This document shows positions 1 through 6,430 of a DNA stretch of 31,566 nt, piece after piece. Positions within the stretch are counted from its first letter, which is position 1; each line of letters starts with the position of its first letter. The DNA lies in contig CAZFAP010000035.1 of assembly GCA_964516325.1 (NCBI GenBank), positions 1 through 31,566 of the forward strand. Direction: 5' to 3'. Source of the DNA: CAZFAP01 sp964516325. Lineage in GTDB: Bacteria; Auribacterota; JABMQX01. The notes beneath the pieces are model-generated. The model was given only the letters and a program-made list of their open reading frames with translations. It was not told the origin of the DNA and did no database searches. Both the position numbers and the translations under genes were made by a program.

Positions 1-1
1 C

Positions 2-1417
2 ACGTTTCTCCGAGAGCGCGAGGACGAGACGTACGAGAGCAAGGTCGTCATTGGGAATCGCCGCGATGCGGGGTTTCATCGGGCACCAGGGCAGGACTTT
101 CATCCCGAGGCGATCTTGAATCAGCCTGGTTTCGGACGAACCGTACCCATAGGGCCCGGGATAGCTTTCCTCCATATGATGAAAGTTGTTCGCGACAAGG
201 AGGACCTCGAAGAGCTTACAGTGCACCGTCAGGACAACGGCCTGATGGCGATAAAAGCGATATTCGGGGAGGACGCTGGCAGTGTGAGCTTCCTGGTCGA
301 TCCCAAGGCGGACTATCTGGTCCTTCGATACAGACTCCACGGGGCGGACCTGCCAGCGCGGAGTGGGTTGAAGGACTGGTTCGACCACTATGACGCCGCG
401 TGGAAGCGATACGGCGCCGTGTGGTACATCGAGAGGCTGACCGCTGAGCACGAGCGAATCGTCAGGAAAAAGGAAGGCAAGATCAGCCTGGATAGGAAAC
501 TGAGGATCGAGGTGACGGCGGAGAGTTTTGACCCTCAGGCCGAGATTGACGATTGGGAATTCACTCCTGGGGCGATAGATATTCCTGACGGCACCCTCAT
601 CCTGGACAGAAGAATCGGCGTATCTTTCATTCCGGAATTGGATGAACTGGAGCCCGGTGAGGAAAAGATCGGCGAGTACGTCAGGAACAGGCAATTTCCG
701 CAAGCGATCGAGGAACTGGGAACGAAGGCTAAGAAAGTGGAAGAGGTCTGCGAGGAAGACGTTTGTAGGTTGGTGCCGACAAGGGAAGCTCTCAAAGCCA
801 AAAAGCTGCTGGCTTTTGTGCACTACCTTTATGGCGCCGTGGGCTCCGGGGGGTACAACGAGCAGGTTAAGCAAGCCAGAAGGTATGCCGTAGAAGTAGC
901 CGCAAGAGATGCGGAGGTCGCAAAAGAAGACCCGCTGATTCATGCCCTATCCGGAGGGGCAGAAAGAGAGAAAGAAGCGTTCCGGGAGAAGTACGTCGGC
1001 AAGAAAGCGCCGGAGCTGTCCATTCAGAATTGGCTAAACGGTGAGCCGCTGACACTAACCGAGCTTCAAGGCAAGGTCGTCTTGCTGGAATTCTGGGGTC
1101 TCGACTGTCCTGCGTGCTTGACAGCCGTGCCCGCATTGGAAGAGGTCCACAGGAGATACGCCGATAAGGGTCTGGTCGTCATTGCCGTACATGCGGGGAC
1201 CACGGATCACAAGCCTGTGGAAGAATTCGTCAAGGAGAAACAAATCTCCTTCCCGGTGGCCATTGATACAGGAGAGGGATGGGAAAGCGACACCTTCAAA
1301 GCCTACGAAGTGAATTTCATTCCGCAAGCATGGTGGATTGATAAGAAGGGGCGCGTCATAAGGACCGGACGCGATCTGCAAAGCGATATCAGCGTTGACG
1401 ATTTGCTCAAGCAATGA
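2..1417 (+). CDS. TlpA-like thioredoxin-fold protein, 5' partial
   Basis: The frame is open from base 2 of the window, so the gene begins upstream and its true start and any signal peptide are missing; an internal TTG at 116 should not be taken as the start. The visible part is about 471 residues. The last ~135 residues form a TlpA/AhpC-type thioredoxin fold: a 'GKKAPELSI' entry strand, then 'FWGLDCPACL', whose CPAC is the redox CxxC (codons at 1106-1117), and a cis-Pro region near 'VNFIPQAWWID'. The preceding ~330 residues are not recognised; they are charged, with a helical stretch before the thioredoxin domain. Long unknown domain plus C-terminal TlpA is common among secreted proteins of Planctomycetota-like bacteria, where the domain probably reduces or isomerises disulfides outside the cytoplasm. 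That role is inferred. It ends facing the next gene, which is convergent. Confidence 0.8.
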   Translation, partial: TFLREREDETYESKVVIGNRRDAGFHRAPGQDFHPEAILNQPGFGRTVPIGPGIAFLHMMKVVRDKEDLEELTVHRQDNGLMAIKAIFGEDAGSVSFLVDPKADYLVLRYRLHGADLPARSGLKDWFDHYDAAWKRYGAVWYIERLTAEHERIVRKKEGKISLDRKLRIEVTAESFDPQAEIDDWEFTPGAIDIPDGTLILDRRIGVSFIPELDELEPGEEKIGEYVRNRQFPQAIEELGTKAKKVEEVCEEDVCRLVPTREALKAKKLLAFVHYLYGAVGSGGYNEQVKQARRYAVEVAARDAEVAKEDPLIHALSGGAEREKEAFREKYVGKKAPELSIQNWLNGEPLTLTELQGKVVLLEFWGLDCPACLTAVPALEEVHRRYADKGLVVIAVHAGTTDHKPVEEFVKEKQISFPVAIDTGEGWESDTFKAYEVNFIPQAWWIDKKGRVIRTGRDLQSDISVDDLLKQ

Positions 1418-1522
1418 TGTGGGCAACTTCATACTACTGACCCCTTGCGTGCCCAGCGGCTTGCTCTTGGCCAGCTTCGGGGAAAGAAGGGGGTTTTTGG
1501 CGGCGCCGGGGGATAAGCCCGA

Positions 1523-2611
1523 CTACTGGCGGCGAGGACGGGGCTGGTAGGTGCAGTACGGCTCTTCGGCGAGGAAATCGCCGGTGCAGCCGTAAGCTCT
1601 CGCGCGGCATCCCTGGCAGACCAGGCGGTATTCGCAGACGCCGCATTTCCCTTTGAGCTGAGAGGGGTCGCGGAGGCTTTCGAAAATGAGGGAGGCTCGC
1701 CAGATTTCCGAGAAGGATTGGCGTTTGATGTTGCCGGACGAAAGCGGAAGATAGCCGCAGGGGAAAACCTCGCCCGTGTGGGAAATGAAGCAGACGCTCT
1801 GTCCCGCGAGGCAGCCTTTGGTCACGGCGGACATGCCGTTCTTCTCGCGGCGGACCGGTTTGCCGCCCGATGAGGACTGTCGCATGATTCGGTAATAATG
1901 CGGGGCACAGGTGGCCTTGAGGTGGATGCCGACTTCAAGCGACTTCTCGAAGAGCCAACGGAGAACTTCCTCGTACTTTTCCGGAGAAAGCTGCTCGTCG
2001 TCCGCGATTTCCATCCCGCAGCCGACGGGGACAAGGCAGAAGACGTGAAAGGCGTCAACGCCGACGTCGAGAGCGAGGTCAAGGATTTTCGGAAGGTGGT
2101 CAACATTGCGCCGGGTGACCGTCGTGTTAATTTGCGCGCTGACTCCCTGGGCCTGAATCCGGCTCAGTCCGGCAACGGCGGCACCGAAACTTCCGGGCAA
2201 GCCGCGAAAACAGTCGTGAAGGTCCGCGGTCGGTCCGTCGAGGCTTACGCTCACCCTTCGGATGCCAGAGTTCTTGATCTTCCTGGCAACACCCTCACTC
2301 ACGAGAGTGCCGTTCGTCGCCAGCGCGACCGGGAGTCCCTTTTGCGTCGCGTACGACGCAATCTCGAAGAGGTCCGGGCGGCAGAGCGGTTCGCCTCCGC
2401 TCAGGATCAAAAGCGGAGAGAAATCCGCGGAAAGCTCATCGAGGAATCGGATTGCCTCTTCCGTGGTCAATTCGCCGCGCTTGGCGTCTTCCTCTGGCAG
2501 GACGCGGCAGTGTCGGCAGGTCAGATTACAGACGGCAGTGGTTTCCCAGAAGAGGATTCTGAGGTCGGGGGTTTCGGTCTGTTTTCTCGTCGGGGTTTCG
2601 TTTGGTGCCAT
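1523..2611 (-). CDS. ahbD: AhbD-like radical SAM/SPASM protein (heme synthase family)
   Basis: 362 residues. The radical SAM motif is C28-x3-C32-x2-C35 ('CNLTCRHC'), followed by the glycine-rich 'LSGGEPL' SAM-binding strand and 'SVSLDG'. The C-terminal half has the SPASM/twitch cysteines ('KGCLAG', 'VFPCGY', 'CGVCEYRLVCQGC', 'EEPYC') for one or two auxiliary Fe-S clusters. The string 'CAPHYYRIMRQ' and the 'CFISHTGEV-PCGYLP' block are what I recall from AhbD, which makes heme b by oxidative decarboxylation of Fe-coproporphyrin III in the siroheme route. NirJ, AhbC and PqqE are relatives, so the subfamily needs a profile search. No other ahb gene is in the window. The start ATG at 2611 has only a weak purine-rich upstream stretch. 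It lies 94 bases downstream of the sugar kinase gene on the same strand and may be cotranscribed with it. Confidence 0.75.
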   Translation of the reverse strand: MAPNETPTRKQTETPDLRILFWETTAVCNLTCRHCRVLPEEDAKRGELTTEEAIRFLDELSADFSPLLILSGGEPLCRPDLFEIASYATQKGLPVALATNGTLVSEGVARKIKNSGIRRVSVSLDGPTADLHDCFRGLPGSFGAAVAGLSRIQAQGVSAQINTTVTRRNVDHLPKILDLALDVGVDAFHVFCLVPVGCGMEIADDEQLSPEKYEEVLRWLFEKSLEVGIHLKATCAPHYYRIMRQSSSGGKPVRREKNGMSAVTKGCLAGQSVCFISHTGEVFPCGYLPLSSGNIKRQSFSEIWRASLIFESLRDPSQLKGKCGVCEYRLVCQGCRARAYGCTGDFLAEEPYCTYQPRPRRQ

Positions 2612-2705
2612 CGGAAGATTTCTTCTGTGTCTGCGAGAGAGCCGGTTGCACCGGAGCTGGGGCTATAAAGAGCACGGTGTGCCGGGCGCCCTGCCGCGCG
2701 ATGTG

Positions 2706-3605
2706 TCACACGCGGACAAGATTTCTGTATTCCTCCAGCCGCGTCTCAATGTCGTCCTGGGTCAGATTGGCTGTCCCTTCAACGCCGAAAGCCTCCACGT
2801 TGAACGACGCCATCGCGCATCCGTAGAGCACCGCTTCGCGGAGAGTGTACTCGTTGATATCTCCCAGCTGAGCGAGCCTTCCCATGAATCCGCCAGCGAA
2901 CGTGTCCCCCGCCCCGGTCGGGTCCGCTACCTCCGCCAATAGCATCCCGGGCAGCGCCAGGCAACTGTCGGCAGAAAACAACAAAGCGCCGTGCTCGCCC
3001 TTCTTGATAACAATGTAGTTCGTCCCATAGCTCCGAATTTTCTTAGCGGCGAGGACAAGGTTGTGCTCTCCGGTAAGCATGCGCGCCTCGGCATCATTGA
3101 GGATGGCAACATCCGTCGAACTCAGAAGCTTTCTGACTGAGTCTCCCTTGTCCCTGATCCAGTGATTCATTGTGTCGGCGGCGACGAGGACCGGGCTTTC
3201 GACCTGACGGAGGACATCCGCCTGGAGGTCGGGATCAATGTTGGCGAGGAAAACGAACGGCGTGTTCTTGTAGGAGTCGGGGATGACGGGGGAGAAATCC
3301 TTGAAGACGTTGAGGTGCGTCGCGAGGGTCTCCGCCTGGGCCATGTCGCCGTGATAGCGAGCTTCCCAGCGGAAGGTCTTCCCTTCGCGCACTTGCAGCC
3401 CTTCCACGTCAACGCCTCTGTCCTTGAGGAACTCGATGCCAACGGGCGGAAAGTCTTTGCCGACCACCGCCACCAGCCTCACCTGCGTGAAATACCTCGC
3501 GGCACACGAAAAATGCGTCGCGGAGCCTCCCAGCATCTCGTCCCTGCGCCCAAAGGGCGTCTCGACAGTATCGAAGGCAATGGAACCAACAACGAGAACG
3601 GGCAT
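2706..3605 (-). CDS. PfkB/ribokinase-family sugar kinase
   Basis: 299 residues, a usual length for the family. The N-terminus has the 'GSIAFDTV' strand and the 'GGSATHFSCAARYF' sugar-binding and lid region. The C-terminal signature 'DPTGAGDTFAGG' spans residues 228-239, with D234 as the catalytic base of the anion-hole GAGD motif. Members phosphorylate sugars, nucleosides or related alcohols with ATP in the cytoplasm. The substrate cannot be read from sequence, and no transporter or sugar-catabolic gene lies next to it. The start ATG at 3605 is preceded on the minus strand by a GGAAAGG-like ribosome binding site. It is divergent from the DNA methyltransferase gene, and the 185-base gap between them contains the methyltransferase promoter. 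Confidence 0.85.
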   Translation of the reverse strand: MPVLVVGSIAFDTVETPFGRRDEMLGGSATHFSCAARYFTQVRLVAVVGKDFPPVGIEFLKDRGVDVEGLQVREGKTFRWEARYHGDMAQAETLATHLNVFKDFSPVIPDSYKNTPFVFLANIDPDLQADVLRQVESPVLVAADTMNHWIRDKGDSVRKLLSSTDVAILNDAEARMLTGEHNLVLAAKKIRSYGTNYIVIKKGEHGALLFSADSCLALPGMLLAEVADPTGAGDTFAGGFMGRLAQLGDINEYTLREAVLYGCAMASFNVEAFGVEGTANLTQDDIETRLEEYRNLVRV

Positions 3606-3726
3606 TTTCTTGCCTTTCCGGGTGTGAGGTTCACTGCTTGTCTCGCTTGATTATGCCACCAACAGGGGCGTCCGTCAGCAGTTTTCGACGCGGCGTCCCA
3701 CCCCGTTTCAGCTCACTATGAGAGCG

Positions 3727-3755
3727 TTGACTGTGGGACCGTGTGAATGTAGTAT
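3727..3755 (+). promoter_or_regulatory. Candidate sigma70 promoter for the DNA methyltransferase
   Basis: TTGACT at 3727-3732 and TAGTAT at 3750-3755 are separated by 17 bases. This is a good -35/-10 pair 35 bases before the ATG at 3791, which itself has GGGAG at 3781-3785. It would drive the restriction-modification genes separately from the divergent kinase gene. Confidence 0.5.
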
Positions 3756-3790
3756 GAGCCGAGAGCGTCGCATGGGTCAAGGGAGACCGA

Positions 3791-4639
3791 ATGAGCAACC
3801 ACCGCATCATCTTCGCCGACAGTCGTGAGATGCCTGAGGTCCAAAGCGAGTCCGTGCATCTCGTGGTAACCTCCCCGCCATACTGGTGCATCAAGGATTA
3901 CTCGCATCCGGGGCAGGTCGGCTACAACCAGTCCTACGAGGAATACCTCGGCGATCTCAGGAAAGTGCTTTCCGAATGCCACCGCGTCCTTCACCAGGGC
4001 TGTCGGGCGGCGATTAACATCGGCGACCAATACCTGCGAGCGAACGAGCACGGACGATATCGAGTGCAGCCGATTCCCGCCGACATTATCCGAATGGCGC
4101 GGGAACTGGGATTCGATTTCATGGGGAACATCATCTGGGAAAAGATTTCCACAACGAAAACGACCGGCGGCGGGCAATGGATGGGGTCCATCTACTATCC
4201 GCGCGATGGACACATCACGTATGAGCACGAGTACATTATTCTTTTTCGCAAAAAAGGAAACTGGCCCAAGCCCTCAAGACAGCAGCGGGACAAAAGCAAA
4301 CTGACCCCGCAACAGCGAAGCGAATGGTTTCGCGGTGTCTGGAAAATCGCTCCTGAGCGGCAGGAGAAGCACGCCGCGATGTTCCCGGTGGAGGTCCCAC
4401 GCAGACTGATCAAGATGTACAGTTTCTGCGGTGAGACAGTTCTCGATCCTTTCCTCGGCAGCGGCACCTCCGCTCTGGCGGCTGAATTGGAAGGACGGAA
4501 CTCCATCGGCTATGAGATTAGCGAGGACCTCAAAAGCCTGATCGAGGAGAAGTTGGGGCTCGGCCAACCGTCGCTACTCGGCCGCCCCGGCATCACCTTT
4601 CAGCGCCGGGCGGAGCAGAGCCTTCCAAGGGTGCCATAG
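3791..4639 (+). CDS. DNA methyltransferase, SPPY type (probable N4-cytosine), of a type II R-M system
   Basis: 282 residues. Catalytic motif IV 'TSPPYW' is at residues 27-32 near the N-terminus, and the SAM-binding motif I 'DPFLGSGTSALAAE' starts at residue 219, followed by 'GYEIS'. This circular order (IV before I) is that of beta-class amino-methyltransferases. SPPY rather than DPPY favours N4-cytosine methylation but does not prove it. Because the restriction gene downstream resembles MjaI, whose partner M.MjaI is an N4-cytosine enzyme for CTAG, CTAG is the first target to test; this is inference. GGGAG at 3781 supports the start. The enzyme would protect host DNA from the endonuclease encoded at 5243-5821. 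Confidence 0.88.
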   Translation: MSNHRIIFADSREMPEVQSESVHLVVTSPPYWCIKDYSHPGQVGYNQSYEEYLGDLRKVLSECHRVLHQGCRAAINIGDQYLRANEHGRYRVQPIPADIIRMARELGFDFMGNIIWEKISTTKTTGGGQWMGSIYYPRDGHITYEHEYIILFRKKGNWPKPSRQQRDKSKLTPQQRSEWFRGVWKIAPERQEKHAAMFPVEVPRRLIKMYSFCGETVLDPFLGSGTSALAAELEGRNSIGYEISEDLKSLIEEKLGLGQPSLLGRPGITFQRRAEQSLPRVP

Positions 4640-4690
4640 TAGTTGATTGCGTAAGTTCGCGTGGTGTCTGGAACAGAAAGGAGCGCAGCA

Positions 4691-5062
4691 ATGGACGAGT
4701 TGGAGTGGGTTTGTGAAAGATGTGCGAGGGTATTCGATCTCGAAAATGGGGAAGGGTGGGTCTGTCTGATGGAGGAAGAGCCGTCACCTGAACACGCTAA
4801 GCTCACCCCGGCGGTCCCCTTCGAGAGGGTGTGTTACGAATGCGGTGACGAACTCTATGAGGTGGCTCGAAAATGTTCGCGCGATTGCTTGAACTGTGAA
4901 GCTGCCTCCCGGTGGGGACTATCGATAAGGGACTGCCTCAAGTTTCAACTGAAATTTGGGCTCATAGAGGTAGCTCAAGGAGCTGTGCCAGCGAGGGGTA
5001 GCATTGAAGAGGCGAAGGAGATCTTAAGGATATTTGAGCGCCCCTATTACTTCATTGCTTAA
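4691..5062 (+). CDS. Cys-rich small protein inside the R-M island, unknown function
   Basis: 123 residues. I place the start at ATG 4691, which has AAAGGAG a few bases upstream; a GTG at 4661 would add ten residues without a good ribosome binding site. The protein carries 'CERC' near residue 8, a single Cys in 'WVCL', 'CYEC' mid-protein and then 'CSRDCLNC', so it could bind one or two zinc ions. The C-terminal third looks helical and ends in 'RPYYFIA'. I recognise no family. Its place between methyltransferase and endonuclease suggests a regulator or accessory of the R-M system, like controller proteins elsewhere, but no helix-turn-helix is evident. It could also be an unrelated passenger. 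Confidence 0.6.
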   Translation: MDELEWVCERCARVFDLENGEGWVCLMEEEPSPEHAKLTPAVPFERVCYECGDELYEVARKCSRDCLNCEAASRWGLSIRDCLKFQLKFGLIEVAQGAVPARGSIEEAKEILRIFERPYYFIA

Positions 5063-5096
5063 GTGCGCGTAACGGCACGAACAGGTCTCTGCGGCC

Positions 5097-5246
5097 ATGA
5101 GCTACATCAAAGTGCGACAGGTGTCTTCAGTCGTTCTGCGAACGTGTCGGCTCGCTTCCAGGCAAGCCAAGCCCAAGGCGGCGAAACATGATAAACGCAT
5201 TGTCACCAGCACGTACCGGCCAACTGAAACAACGGAGAGGGGATGA
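5097..5246 (+). CDS. Possible 49-residue basic small ORF coupled to the endonuclease gene
   Basis: ATG at 5097 opens 49 codons ending in TGA at 5244-5246, which overlaps the ATG of the endonuclease (5243) as ATGA. The peptide is rich in Arg, Lys and Ser and has no recognised motif. There is no strong ribosome binding site before 5097. The ATGA overlap repeats at the next gene junction, which is the only argument for reality. It may be a leader that limits endonuclease translation, or chance. Confidence 0.25.
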   Translation: MSYIKVRQVSSVVLRTCRLASRQAKPKAAKHDKRIVTSTYRPTETTERG

Positions 5247-5821
5247 AAATCAAACTCAGGTTCGATGAGATGCGCGACCTTCTTGAAGCCCCCGCGCCGT
5301 CTTTTCCCAAGTATGTTGCTCCTCTCTCGAACCTGGCGAACCAGTACGCCCAAGGGACTCGGCCAAAGGTCGTTGGACAGATGACCGAACTGATTCACGA
5401 CTTCCAAGGGAGGACGGTTGAGCAGTGGCGGGCATGGTACCTGGAACGCTATCCCGAGGCAATCCAGGCCGCAACTGCGAAGATCCTGGACATGCTGGGA
5501 AGGTTTCAGACCGCACTCGAGAGCATTGACCCAAAGGCCGTCCAGCGATGGGTCGAGGATTTGGTCATCTTCAAGACATTCGTGGGCCTTCGCTTTCAAG
5601 AAGCCATATTGAAAAAGGTTGCCGCGCTGCGGAGGACTTCCTATCGGCTTTCCGAGCCTCACGAGGAAGCCAAGGGTATAGACGGGTTTGTCGGAGATAC
5701 GCCCGTTGCAATCAAGCCGGAGACTTACAGGACAAAGCCAGAACTAAGCGAGAGCATCGAATGCGAAATCATATTCTACCGTAAGACAAAGAACGCCGTT
5801 CAGATTGAAATCGAAGAATGA
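5243..5821 (+). CDS. MjaI-like type II restriction endonuclease
   Basis: 192 residues, close to the size I recall for MjaI-family enzymes. The segment 'GIDGFVGDTPVAIKPETY' places D147 and K158 in a PD-(D/E)xK-like arrangement, with 'KPETYRTK' and a repeated-strand ending ('ECEIIFYRKTK') as in that family. The acidic residue normally two positions before the lysine is A156 here, so another acid (for example D152 or E142) must coordinate metal if the enzyme is active. GGAGAGG ends just before the ATG at 5243. The gene overlaps the preceding small ORF and the following DUF2284 gene by ATGA, so the three are probably translated in a coupled way. MjaI itself cuts CTAG; the same specificity here is a prediction from family resemblance. 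Confidence 0.68.
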   Translation: MKIKLRFDEMRDLLEAPAPSFPKYVAPLSNLANQYAQGTRPKVVGQMTELIHDFQGRTVEQWRAWYLERYPEAIQAATAKILDMLGRFQTALESIDPKAVQRWVEDLVIFKTFVGLRFQEAILKKVAALRRTSYRLSEPHEEAKGIDGFVGDTPVAIKPETYRTKPELSESIECEIIFYRKTKNAVQIEIEE

Positions 5822-6324
5822 CTACGAACTTAGCACGCTTTTGTCGAAAAGCAAAAAAGGCGGGGGCGCTCGGCGCGAAGGTGATTCCCGCAGAGAGCGT
5901 CGTTACGGCGCACTGGGTGAGGTATAAGTGTCAGTACGGCTGCGATGGGTATGGAGCGTGCTTGACCTGCCCGCCATATTCGCCGACGCCGGAAGAGACG
6001 GCGAAAATCATTGCGGAGTTCAAAAGGGCGATTCTCTTGCACGGACGCGAGCACGTCAATCTCACGCGGATTGCCGCGGAGCTGGAGAGAAAGATTTTCC
6101 TCGCTGGCTATTACAAGGCAATATCGTTTGGCTCCGGTCCGTGCAGGTTCTGCCGCGAGTGTGATGTGGATGCGGGGTGCAAGCATCCCTCGCTGGCGCG
6201 CCCCTCGATGGAATCCGCCGGAATAGACGTTTTTCAGACGGTTCATAACAACGGCTTCGACATCGAGGTAGTTACCTGCCACGATTCGAAAGCCGACTAC
6301 TTTGCCCTGGTACTGGTTGATTAG
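5818..6324 (+). CDS. DUF2284 family predicted metal-binding protein
   Basis: 168 residues. It has the cysteine pattern of DUF2284: 'C-x3-C' in the 'KCQYGCDGYGACLTCPPYSPTPEET' region (several Cys, with CPPYSPTPE diagnostic), then 'CRFCREC' and 'GCKHPSLARPSMESAGIDVF', then a closing strand. The clustered cysteines suggest Fe-S or zinc binding; the biochemical role of the family is not known to me. Its ATG (5818) overlaps the stop of the endonuclease (5819-5821), so it is translationally coupled to a restriction gene. That is unusual, since DUF2284 genes usually stand alone or near corrinoid or methyltransferase genes. Whether it works with the R-M system or was captured by the same transcript cannot be decided here. 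Confidence 0.8.
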   Translation: MTTNLARFCRKAKKAGALGAKVIPAESVVTAHWVRYKCQYGCDGYGACLTCPPYSPTPEETAKIIAEFKRAILLHGREHVNLTRIAAELERKIFLAGYYKAISFGSGPCRFCRECDVDAGCKHPSLARPSMESAGIDVFQTVHNNGFDIEVVTCHDSKADYFALVLVD

Positions 6325-6430
6325 CCAACGAGGCACTCCGGTGGGTGTCGGACGACGAGCGAGCTGACGAATTCTCTGTCGGAAGGCCGCGTCCTATCCT
6401 GCATCGGGTCTAACATAAAGGTGTCCGGAC

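Noticed and set aside
116..118. TTG at 116 as the start of the thioredoxin-fold gene
   Set aside because: The frame is open without a stop to the left edge and no ribosome binding site precedes it. The gene is cut by the window.
2262..2942. Plus-strand frames opposite the radical SAM and kinase genes
   Set aside because: They are antisense to two recognised enzymes and have no features of their own.
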